Part shown: one piece after another, positions 52,758 to 60,630 of the stretch
Layout: each line of letters starts with the position of its first letter
Position numbering within the stretch: position 1 is the first letter of the stretch
Origin: DATATB01 sp036268995
GTDB lineage: Bacteria > Planctomycetota > Planctomycetia > Pirellulales > PNKZ01
Length of the DNA: 64,000 bases
Assembly (NCBI GenBank): GCA_036268995.1
Contig: DATATB010000140.1
Coordinates: 124,001 to 188,000 of the forward strand
Reading direction: 5' to 3'
The notes under the pieces: model-generated
Seen by the model: the letters and a program-made list of their open reading frames with translations, nothing else
Told to the model about the DNA's origin: nothing
Databases searched by the model: none
Position numbers and translations under genes: made by a program

Positions 52758-53537
52758 TCAGAACCGCATGCCGGTGAAGCCGCCGTCGACATAGTAGGCC
52801 GCGCCGGTAATGAAGCTGCCGGCGCGGCGCGAAAGCATGAGCAGCGCGGTGCCCACCAGTTCCTCCGGCTCGCCAAAGCGGGCCATCGGCGTCTGGCTCA
52901 TGATCTTTTCGACCCGCGCGGCATCCAGGATCTTGCGGTTTTGCTCGGCCGGAAAGAACCCGGGACAAACGGCATTCACGCGCACATTCCGCGGAGCCAG
53001 CTCACGGGCCACGTTCTGGGTCAGATTGATCACCGCCGCCTTCGACGCCGAATAGGCGAACACTCGCGACAGCGGCAAGTGGGCCGTGACGCTGCCGATA
53101 TTCAAAATCGAGCCGCCGCCGGTTTCGGCCATGTGCCGGCCGAAGATCTGGCAGCCCCAGTGCACAGCCTTAAGATTGCTCGTGATCACGCGGTCCCAAT
53201 CTTCGTCGGCCACTTCCAGGTAAGGCCCGGCCGAATTCACGCCGGCGCCATTGATCAGCATGTCGATCTTGCCGTGCGCCGTGGTGGCGGCCTGCAACAG
53301 CGCTTCGATCGATGCACGACTGGTGACATCCACCGGCAAGTAGGCGCCCCGGCCGCCCGCCGCGGCGATTTCCTTCACCCGGGCCTGGCCGTTCTCCTGG
53401 CCGCGGCCGGCCACGATCACCATCGCTCCGGCCCGAGCCAACCCGGTGGCCAAGGCTCCGCCCAGCACGCCCGTGCCGCCAATCACCACGGCCGTTTGCC
53501 CGGAGAGGCTGAACAGTTCGTCTAAGTATGCAGACAT
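52758..53537 (-). CDS. Short-chain dehydrogenase/reductase
   Basis: A 259-residue classical SDR. Gly motif GGTGVLGGALATGLARAGAM, D/N strand PVDVTS, NGAGVN, catalytic Ser in NIGSVTAH, Tyr/Lys in FAYSASKAAVINL, and the C-terminal GSFITGAAYYVDGGFTG. The length and the VLGGAL glycine turn resemble gluconate 5-dehydrogenase and D-mannonate oxidoreductase-type SDRs. Gnd is adjacent on the same strand, 150 bases upstream, hinting at sugar-acid metabolism, but the substrate is not known. Confidence 0.9.
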   Translation of the reverse strand: MSAYLDELFSLSGQTAVVIGGTGVLGGALATGLARAGAMVIVAGRGQENGQARVKEIAAAGGRGAYLPVDVTSRASIEALLQAATTAHGKIDMLINGAGVNSAGPYLEVADEDWDRVITSNLKAVHWGCQIFGRHMAETGGGSILNIGSVTAHLPLSRVFAYSASKAAVINLTQNVARELAPRNVRVNAVCPGFFPAEQNRKILDAARVEKIMSQTPMARFGEPEELVGTALLMLSRRAGSFITGAAYYVDGGFTGMRF

Positions 53538-53610
53538 TTTTTCAATGACTCGATCGGATTAGTTGAATCGGTCGCAGATCGATCCGCGCGCCGCCGCTCC
53601 AAAAAATGCA

Positions 53611-53673
53611 ACCACGGATTTCACGGATGACACTGATAAAAACCAATTCCGTGTTATCCGTGAAATCCGTGGT
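53611..53673. repeat. CCACGGAT-type dispersed repeat (perfect 18-bp arms)
   Basis: ACCACGGATTTCACGGAT (53611-53628) and ATCCGTGAAATCCGTGGT (53656-53673) are perfect 18-bp inverted arms around a 27-base loop. It lies between gnd and the SDR gene. It is the best-preserved of three copies. Confidence 0.9.
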
Positions 53674-53690
53674 CACTCCTCCCGTTCGTC

Positions 53691-55130
53691 TTACTTCGGT
53701 GCCCGGCGTTTGCCGAGCCAGTCGGTGTGGAAGACGCCCGCCTTGTCGGTGCGCTCGTAAGTATGCGCGCCGAAATAATCACGTTGCGCCTGCAACAGGT
53801 TGGCCGGCAGCCGGGCCGTGCGATAGCCGTCGAAGTACGTCAGTGCGGTGTTGAAGGCCGGGGCCGCGATGCCCAGCTCAATCGCCGTGGACACCACGTG
53901 CCGCCAGGCCGGCTGCGCCTTCTGCACGGCTTCGGTGAAGTACGGGGCCAGCAGCAGGTTCTCCAGTTTGGCGTTGGCGTCGAACGCCTCTTTGATGCGG
54001 TCCAGGAAGCGGGCCCGAATGATGCACCCACCCCGCCAGAGCAGCGCGATGTTGCCGAAATCCAAAGGCCACTCGTGCTCGGCCGCGGCCGCCTGCATCT
54101 GCACGAACCCCTGGGCATAGCTGCAAATCTTCGACGCGTACAATGCCTGCCGCACGTCTTCGACGAATTTGTGCCGGTCGCCGGTGTACTTCGCCGCCGG
54201 CCCCGAGAGCACGCGGCTGGCCCGCAGGCGGGCGTCTTTGAGCGCCGACAACGAACGGGCATACACGGCCTCGGTCACCAGCGTGCTGGGCACGCCCAGG
54301 TCCAAGGCCAGTTGGCTCATCCACTTGCCGGTGCCCTTGGCTCCCGCTTTGTCGAGCACCAGATCGACGAGATCCCCGCCGGTATCGTCGTCCTTGACGC
54401 TCAAAATATCGCGCGTGATCTCGATCAGATAGCTGTCCAGTTCGCCGCGGTTCCACTCGGCAAACACGTCGTAGAGTTGCTCGTTGGTGAAGCCCAGCGT
54501 CTGCTTGAGCAGGTAGTAGGCCTCGCAAATGAGCTGCATGTCGCCGTATTCGATGCCGTTGTGTACCATCTTGACGTAGTGCCCGGCACCGCGTGGGCCG
54601 ACCCATTCGCAACAGGGAATGTCGTGGTTGGGCCCAACCTTGGCCGCGATCGCCTGGAAGATGGGCTTGATCAGCGGCCAGCCGGCGGGGCTGCCGCCGG
54701 GCATGAGACTGGGGCCCTTGAGCGCCCCCTCTTCGCCCCCCGACACGCCCGAGCCGATGAACAGCAGGCCCTTGGACTCGACGTACTTGGTGCGCCGCTC
54801 GGTATCGCTATAAAGCGTATTGCCGCCGTCGATGATCACGTCGCCCTGCTCGAGCATGGGAATCAGTTGCTCGATCATGTCGTCGATGGCCGGCCCGGCC
54901 TTGATCATCAGCATCACTTTTCGCGGCTTCGCGAGGCTGGCGACCAGGTCTTTGACCGAATGGCAGCCGACGAACTGCTTGCCCTTGGCTCGGCCGGCGA
55001 TGAAGTCGTCGACCACCTTGGTGGTGCGGTTGAAGACCGCGACGCGGAAGCCCCGGCTCTCGACATTGAGCGCCAGGTTTTCGCCCATCACGGCCAGCCC
55101 AATCAGCCCCAGGTCGCACAGCTCGGCCAT
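53691..55130 (-). CDS. gnd: 6-phosphogluconate dehydrogenase (decarboxylating)
   Basis: A 479-residue pentose-phosphate enzyme of the long type. It has DLGLIGLAVMGENLALNVES with the Rossmann G-x-A-x-M-G, VIIDGGNTLYSDTERR, GVSGGEEGALKGPSLMPGGS (substrate loop), HYVKMVHNGIEYGDMQLICE with catalytic Lys and NADP-region residues, and a C-terminal helical domain with RGGCIIRARFLD. The length matches E. coli (468). Start ATG 55130 is the family start (AELCDLGLIGLAVMG). Confidence 0.98.
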   Translation of the reverse strand: MAELCDLGLIGLAVMGENLALNVESRGFRVAVFNRTTKVVDDFIAGRAKGKQFVGCHSVKDLVASLAKPRKVMLMIKAGPAIDDMIEQLIPMLEQGDVIIDGGNTLYSDTERRTKYVESKGLLFIGSGVSGGEEGALKGPSLMPGGSPAGWPLIKPIFQAIAAKVGPNHDIPCCEWVGPRGAGHYVKMVHNGIEYGDMQLICEAYYLLKQTLGFTNEQLYDVFAEWNRGELDSYLIEITRDILSVKDDDTGGDLVDLVLDKAGAKGTGKWMSQLALDLGVPSTLVTEAVYARSLSALKDARLRASRVLSGPAAKYTGDRHKFVEDVRQALYASKICSYAQGFVQMQAAAAEHEWPLDFGNIALLWRGGCIIRARFLDRIKEAFDANAKLENLLLAPYFTEAVQKAQPAWRHVVSTAIELGIAAPAFNTALTYFDGYRTARLPANLLQAQRDYFGAHTYERTDKAGVFHTDWLGKRRAPK

Positions 55131-55266
55131 GATCGTTCACCGATAGAAAAAGTGTGGGATGCCTCGCCTTCGCCGGCCAGAGTCCGACCGGGAAAAGCGC
55201 GATTGTACCGGTCGATCCGCACCCCAGCAATGAGCCGATTCGTCGTTGCGATGACCGGCAGGGCAC

Positions 55267-56409
55267 TCAAACGGCCGGCTGCAAGACGCGGTCGAGGAAG
55301 GGATACGCCGTGGCCGCGTGCCACTCGTGCTTGCCGGTAAAGCGGTCGATCTGTAAGCGATCGGTCGCTTCCAGCGCTCGGTACACGGGCTCGATCCGCT
55401 TTTGAGCCGAGTCGACCCATTCTGCCGGCAGCAAATTGTCTTGCAGGCCGACTTGCCACATGCAGGGGCGCGGGGCAATCAGCCCGCCGATCTCCGGCAC
55501 ATCGCCCAAGGGGAGCAGGCCGGGAATCGTTTGCGATCCGCAATCGTAGCGGCGGCTGATCCGCTCTTGAAAGCAATTCATCGCGCCGGCAATCACCGCC
55601 ACACGAATCCGCGGCTCCAGGGCGGTCGTCAGCATCGTCATTCGCCCGCCGTACGACAGCCCAGTGCAACCGATGCGCTGGGCGTCGACCTCCTCGCGAC
55701 TCGACAAGTAGTCCAGCGTCCACAGAATGTCGCGCAGATTCTCGGCGATCAGCAGCTTTCCCAGCACCAGCAGCCGGACAAACGTGTCGGCGCAGGGATC
55801 GACGTCGCGGATCAGCTTGGGACGCCGCGCCACGTCGGGGCTCAATCGCCGCCCAAACGGCGTCATGCACGGCACCGCCACGGCATATCCGCGGGCAGCA
55901 AGCTGCCGGCCGTAGTCGCCCTTCTGCGAAGCGATCTCTTCTCGCAGCTCCGGAATGTCGTCACGGCCGGCTACCGTGTCGTAGCCGCCGATGCCGTGGC
56001 CGTGCAAAGCCACCATGCCGGGCAATCGCTGATTGCGGCTGGGCGCCTTCGGCGGCAGCAGCACGTAGATCGGCACCGGCGGCAATCCCGGCGCGACCAG
56101 CAGTCGCTCTTCGCGCGTGTGGTCATCCAGGCGGACCGTGCGCTCGAGTACGCACGTCCATTTGGCCGGCGGATCGAAGGGCCCCAGCAGTGCCCGCAGC
56201 TTGCCGGAAAACTCGCCTTGCCAGCGGCGGCATTCTTCGGCTGAACTACCCGAGAATTGCATCGCGAGCGGCGCCGCGCCCGCGGCAGCTTTGATTCGCT
56301 CGTTGACCGTCGGCACTGCCGACCTGTCTTCGCCGGCAACCAGGCGCGCGCAACTGGCAGCGGCACACGCCGCTACCGCGCTCTGCAAGAATTTACGTCG
56401 CGGCAGCAT
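55267..56409 (-). CDS. Exported acetylxylan-esterase-like alpha/beta hydrolase
   Basis: A 380-residue protein with a Tat-like signal (MLPRRKFLQSAVAACAAASC). The hydrolase domain has MVALHGHGIGGYDTVAGRDD (oxyanion region H-G-H-G), YGRQLAARGYAVAVPCMTPF, RIGCTGLSYGGRMTMLTTAL with nucleophile Ser in G-L-S-Y-G-G, an Asp in CMWQVGLQDNLLPAEWVDS and a late His in FTGKHEWHAATAYPF. The order fits the acetyl xylan esterase/Abhydrolase_7 type found in planctomycetes. ATG 56409 starts the signal. It is divergent from the FG-GAP/sialidase gene. Confidence 0.88.
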   Translation of the reverse strand: MLPRRKFLQSAVAACAAASCARLVAGEDRSAVPTVNERIKAAAGAAPLAMQFSGSSAEECRRWQGEFSGKLRALLGPFDPPAKWTCVLERTVRLDDHTREERLLVAPGLPPVPIYVLLPPKAPSRNQRLPGMVALHGHGIGGYDTVAGRDDIPELREEIASQKGDYGRQLAARGYAVAVPCMTPFGRRLSPDVARRPKLIRDVDPCADTFVRLLVLGKLLIAENLRDILWTLDYLSSREEVDAQRIGCTGLSYGGRMTMLTTALEPRIRVAVIAGAMNCFQERISRRYDCGSQTIPGLLPLGDVPEIGGLIAPRPCMWQVGLQDNLLPAEWVDSAQKRIEPVYRALEATDRLQIDRFTGKHEWHAATAYPFLDRVLQPAV

Positions 56410-56568
56410 GATACGGCCATTTCCTGATGTCTTCGGCGAGCAAACAACGCGATCCACCCTAAAAGCGACCGACGGCAGTGTCAAGAAATGCGGCCACCGC
56501 CTGGACCGCCGCTGATCGCTAGGCTTAACTGGGGGTCTGCGACCTGCGATTCACTCGGAGCGATTTCC

Positions 56569-59562
56569 ATGCAGCGATTGCAAGACATTTGGCGAGCCGG
56601 GAGCGTTAGCGACCGGAGTTTGTTGCGTCCTCCGGTCGCTCACGCTCCCGGCTCGCCGTGGCAGCACTTGCTCTGGCTGGTCGCAATACTCGTTACGGCT
56701 CGTGCCGGCGCGGCGGAGTTGGCGCCGGTCGAATATCGCCATCCGGGCTTGCATGTCGACTTGGGCGTCGGGTTGTGGGCCTGGCCCGTGCCGGTCGATT
56801 TTGATGGCGATGGCGATCTCGACCTGATCGTGAGTTGCCCGGACAAACCGTACAACGGCACGTACGTGTTCGAGAATCCGGCTGGCCGAACAAAATTGCC
56901 GGTCTTCAAGCCGGCCCGTCGTTTGAGCCGTGGGCTGCCGAACATCTCGCCGTCTTATGTTCGCGGCCGGCTGCGGGTGCTCGGGCCGGGCGTGGAGTAT
57001 TCCGATTTCGCTGCCGCCGGGCTCGATCATCCGCATGACTTGCCACTGCCGACGAACATCCATGCGGCCAAGGTGCGGGCGAACCAGTGGAAGTACGTCG
57101 ATTTTGACGGCGACCAAAAGCTCGACCTGGTGGTAGGCGTCGGAGATTGGACCGACTACGGTTGGGACGATGCGTTCGATGCGCAAGGACGCTGGACGCA
57201 CGGCCCGTTGCACGGCTATGTCTACCTGCTGCACAACCGCAGCACGAACGACAAGCCCGACTATGAGCAACCGCGTAAGGTCGAAGCCGACACGCGGCCG
57301 ATTGATACGTTCGGCATGCCGTCGCCGAATTTTGCCGACTTCGACGGTGATGGCGACTTGGATCTGCTGTGCGGCGAGTTCCTCGACGGTTTCACCTATT
57401 TCGAAAATACCGGGTCGCGCCGCGAGCCGGTGTATGCGGTTGGCCGGCGGCTCACCTACGAAGGCCGGCCGCTGGCGATGGACCTGGAAATGATTGTGCC
57501 GGTGGCCATCGATTGGGACCGCGACGGCGACACCGATCTGATCGTGGGCGACGAAGACGGCCGCGTGGCGCTGGTCGAGAACACCGGCCGCATTGTCGAC
57601 CGGCTGCCGCAGTTTCTGCCGCCGCAATATTTTCAGCAGGAGGCCGACGAAGTTAAGTGCGGCGCCCTGGCCACGCCCGTGGGTTTTGATTGGGATGGCG
57701 ACGGCGACGACGACCTGATCAGCGGCAACTCGGCCGGTTACATCACGTTCTTCGAAAACACGAGCGGACCTCGCGTCGAACAGCCGCAATGGGCCGCGCC
57801 GGTGCGTCTGACGGCCGATGGCCAGGTGATTCGCATCCAAGCCGGCCCCAGCGGCTCGATTCAAGGCCCGGCCGAGGCCAAGTGGGGCTACACCACGCTG
57901 AGCATTGCCGACTGGGACGGCGACCGGCTACCCGACTTGATCGTGAATTCGATTTGGGGGCGTGTCGTCTGGTATCGCAACACGGGCACGCGCACGCGGC
58001 CCAAATTGGCGGCTGCCGAACCGATCAAAGTCGCCTGGTCCGGGCCGCCTCCCAAGCCAAGTTGGACGTGGTGGCAGCCGGTCGAGGGCGAGTTGGCAAC
58101 GCAGTGGCGAACCACGCCGGTGGCCCGCGACGTCGATGGCGATGGGCTCACCGATCTGGTCATGCTCGATCAGGAAGGCTACCTCGCGCTCTTCCGCCGG
58201 CGGCGCGTCGGCGATCAGTTGGAACTGTTACCGCCCGAGCGCGTGGTTCTCGACGAAAGCGGCCAGCCGCTCAAGCTGGCTCGCGGCAGGGCCGGCAAGA
58301 GCGGTCGCCGCAAGTTGTGCCTCGTTGATTGGGACGGCGACGGCCGCTTGGACCTGCTGCTCGATAGCCGCAATGTGAACTGGTATCGCAACGTGGCCCA
58401 GCGGCCGGGCCAGTTTGTGCTGCGCGATATGGGGCCGCTTGACTCACGCGTGCTGGCCGGGCACGACACGAGCCCCACGACCGTGGATTTTAATGGCGAT
58501 GGCCGGCCCGACCTGTTGGTCGGCGCGGAGGATGGGCACTTCTATTATCAGCGTCACGCCGCGGCGGCGTCGGCGGTGCTCGAGTCGGAGTTCATCTACG
58601 AGTCGGCCCCGTTTGCACAGTGTCATGCCACGACGATTGCCGAAACCGGCCACGGGCTGGTGGCCGCGTGGTTTGGTGGCACGCGCGAGGGCCATCCGGA
58701 CGTCAGCATTTGGATGTCGCACCGCGAAGCCAGCGGCTGGACGCCGCCGGTGCGGGTGGCCGATGGCGTGGTTTCGAGCGACGTTCGCTATCCGTGTTGG
58801 AACCCGGTGCTCTTTCAGCCGTGCTCGGGGCCGCTGATGTTGTTCTACAAAGTCGGCCCCAGTCCGCAGCAATGGTGGGGTCTGTCCGTGACCAGCACCG
58901 ACGGCGGGCGTACCTGGTCGGCGCCGCGCCGGTTGCCGGACGGGATTCTAGGCCCGATCAAGAACAAGCCGGTGCAATTGGCCGACGGCACGATCCTGTG
59001 CCCCACGAGCAGCGAGTCGCCCGACAAACCCAGCAAATGGCGCGTCTACTTCGATCGTACGACCGACGCGGGGCAGACTTGGGAGCTGATCGGTCCCATC
59101 AACGATGGACTCCAGTGGAGCGCCATTCAGCCCAGCATTCTGCGGCACGGCGGCGACACCTTGCAAGCCGTCGGCCGCTCGCGGCAAGGCAAGGTGTTTC
59201 AAAGCTGGTCACCCGACGCGGGCAAGACCTGGGGACCGATGACCGCCACCAGCCTGCCGAACCCAAACTCTGGCACCGACGCCGTGACAATGGCCGACGG
59301 CCGACAACTGCTCGTTTACAACCACACCGCCAGCGGCCGTCATCCACTGAACGTGGCCGCTAGCGCCGATGGCAAAACCTGGCAAGCGGCGCTCGTGCTG
59401 GAGAGCGAGCCGGGCGAGTACAGCTATCCCGCCGTAATCCAAACCGCCGACCGTCTCGTGCACATCACTTACACCTGGAAGCGGCAGCGGGTGAAGCACA
59501 CGATCCTCGACCCCGGGCGGCTTTCGCTCCAGCCGATCACCGGCGGCGTCTGGCCGAAATAG
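56569..59562 (+). CDS. Exported FG-GAP/VCBS protein fused to a sialidase-like (BNR) domain
   Basis: A 997-residue exported protein. The signal helix is QHLLWLVAILVTARAGAAEL. Residues about 60-670 carry repeats of F-D-G-D-G-D-L-D-L type calcium-binding loops (for example PVDFDGDGDLDLIVS, DWDRDGDTDLIVG, DFNGDGRPDLLVG), an FG-GAP beta-propeller. From about 680 to the end, CHATTIAETGHGLVAAWFGG starts a BNR/sialidase propeller with Asp-box motifs STDGGRTW, TTDAGQTW, SPDAGKTW and SADGKTW. The catalytic sialidase residues were not verified. The N-terminus, before the signal, contains an inverted pair of a dispersed repeat (56591-56657). It probably cleaves or binds a surface glycan. Confidence 0.9.
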   Translation: MQRLQDIWRAGSVSDRSLLRPPVAHAPGSPWQHLLWLVAILVTARAGAAELAPVEYRHPGLHVDLGVGLWAWPVPVDFDGDGDLDLIVSCPDKPYNGTYVFENPAGRTKLPVFKPARRLSRGLPNISPSYVRGRLRVLGPGVEYSDFAAAGLDHPHDLPLPTNIHAAKVRANQWKYVDFDGDQKLDLVVGVGDWTDYGWDDAFDAQGRWTHGPLHGYVYLLHNRSTNDKPDYEQPRKVEADTRPIDTFGMPSPNFADFDGDGDLDLLCGEFLDGFTYFENTGSRREPVYAVGRRLTYEGRPLAMDLEMIVPVAIDWDRDGDTDLIVGDEDGRVALVENTGRIVDRLPQFLPPQYFQQEADEVKCGALATPVGFDWDGDGDDDLISGNSAGYITFFENTSGPRVEQPQWAAPVRLTADGQVIRIQAGPSGSIQGPAEAKWGYTTLSIADWDGDRLPDLIVNSIWGRVVWYRNTGTRTRPKLAAAEPIKVAWSGPPPKPSWTWWQPVEGELATQWRTTPVARDVDGDGLTDLVMLDQEGYLALFRRRRVGDQLELLPPERVVLDESGQPLKLARGRAGKSGRRKLCLVDWDGDGRLDLLLDSRNVNWYRNVAQRPGQFVLRDMGPLDSRVLAGHDTSPTTVDFNGDGRPDLLVGAEDGHFYYQRHAAAASAVLESEFIYESAPFAQCHATTIAETGHGLVAAWFGGTREGHPDVSIWMSHREASGWTPPVRVADGVVSSDVRYPCWNPVLFQPCSGPLMLFYKVGPSPQQWWGLSVTSTDGGRTWSAPRRLPDGILGPIKNKPVQLADGTILCPTSSESPDKPSKWRVYFDRTTDAGQTWELIGPINDGLQWSAIQPSILRHGGDTLQAVGRSRQGKVFQSWSPDAGKTWGPMTATSLPNPNSGTDAVTMADGRQLLVYNHTASGRHPLNVAASADGKTWQAALVLESEPGEYSYPAVIQTADRLVHITYTWKRQRVKHTILDPGRLSLQPITGGVWPK
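56591..56657. repeat. Inverted pair of the GGCGAGCCGGGAG repeat within a coding start
   Basis: GGCGAGCCGGGAGCG with TTAGCGACCGGAG (56591-56618) and the inverse copy (56630-56657), with one mismatch. The 28-bp arms would form a hairpin with an 11-base loop. They encode residues 8-30 of the FG-GAP/sialidase protein (RAGSVSDRS and AHAPGSP), so either the repeat was captured in the gene or the true start is further downstream. Confidence 0.9.
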
Positions 59563-59594
59563 GAGCAGCGGCCGTCGGCGGCTGGCCGCCGGCT

Positions 59595-60587
59595 TCATTT
59601 TGGCTTAGCCGCAAGCTCAATCTTCGCCAAGGCGTGCCTGGCGGCGGAGCGGAGCGCGGGATCGTCGCTTTTGGCGGCCTGCTGCAAGGCCGGCACGGCC
59701 TCGCGCGCCGCCGGCCCAATGCTGGCCAGGGCGTAGGCCGAGTACAGCCGCACCAGCTCGCTTTCATCTGCCAAATGCCGCGCTAGCGCCGGCACTGCGC
59801 GACTGGCTTTCGGACCCAAGTCCTCCAGCGCATGCGTCGCTAATTCGCGGCTGTGCGGATCGGCGCCATCAAGTATCGCGATCAATTCAGGGATCGACTC
59901 GACCGCCTTTGCCCGATCGGCCAACAAATCGCTTGCCAGCAGCCGCACCCGCCCATCATCGCTTCGGGATAGACTTTCAAGCGAGGTCACGGACGAGGGG
60001 GCAGTACCCGGCACAACTCGCACGGCTTCGCTCAGCTCGGCCTGTTGGACCGCTACGTCAACGGCCTTGATGGCTTCGCCGGAAGGGCCTTTCGCAAACC
60101 GGGCAAAGGCCGCCCGGGCCTTCGGGCCAAACATGTCCTTACGGCTGAGCACACCCCAAGCGCGGCGCTGGGCGGTGGGACTGCCGTCGACGGTGATTTT
60201 GCCGAGCGTGGCAATCGGAATTTGATCTTCGAGGCCGATGTTGATCAGCACGCGCAGCGCGTCTTCCCGCAGTCCCGGATTGTCGAGGCCCATGAGCAAC
60301 CAGGCGTCGAGTCTTCCCAACTCGGCAACCGCGGCTGAACGCCGTGCCCGGTCGCCTGAGTTCATTTCGGCGACCAGTCTCGATATCATCGACCAGTCCG
60401 CGGAGCGCTCGTCTGCGGCCGCCTTGTCACGCCGCCAAGCGAGCTTGTCTGCCGCCGCCGTTCCTTCCCGTACGACCGGGGGTTTCGCTTCGGTCGGCGA
60501 CTGCTGAGCCTGGCGGCGGCCAGCGTCGTCGGCGACCGCTAGAAGCAGCGCTACCATCACAAACAAGCAACCGGCGCGGCGGAGCAT
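59595..60587 (-). CDS. HEAT-repeat exported protein (330 residues)
   Basis: A 330-residue protein with an N-terminal hydrophobic segment (CLFVMVALLLAVADDAG), so likely exported. The rest is HEAT-like helical repeats: RRSAAVAELGRLDAW, LREDALRVLINIGLEDQIPI, SIPELIAILDGADPHSRELA, THALEDLGPKA and AVPALARHLADESELVRLYS. The last 70 residues are nearly identical, in protein and DNA, to the end of the next gene upstream (60690-60870). The function is unknown; HEAT proteins usually mediate protein contacts. It is one of a tandem pair. Confidence 0.88.
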   Translation of the reverse strand: MLRRAGCLFVMVALLLAVADDAGRRQAQQSPTEAKPPVVREGTAAADKLAWRRDKAAADERSADWSMISRLVAEMNSGDRARRSAAVAELGRLDAWLLMGLDNPGLREDALRVLINIGLEDQIPIATLGKITVDGSPTAQRRAWGVLSRKDMFGPKARAAFARFAKGPSGEAIKAVDVAVQQAELSEAVRVVPGTAPSSVTSLESLSRSDDGRVRLLASDLLADRAKAVESIPELIAILDGADPHSRELATHALEDLGPKASRAVPALARHLADESELVRLYSAYALASIGPAAREAVPALQQAAKSDDPALRSAARHALAKIELAAKPK

Positions 60588-60630
60588 GGCGAGGGTTACT
60601 CAATAACGTGCGACGTGGTTCCAACAGCGT

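Noticed and set aside
53727..55340. 537-codon plus-strand frame opposite gnd
   Set aside because: Antisense shadow of a well-conserved enzyme gene.
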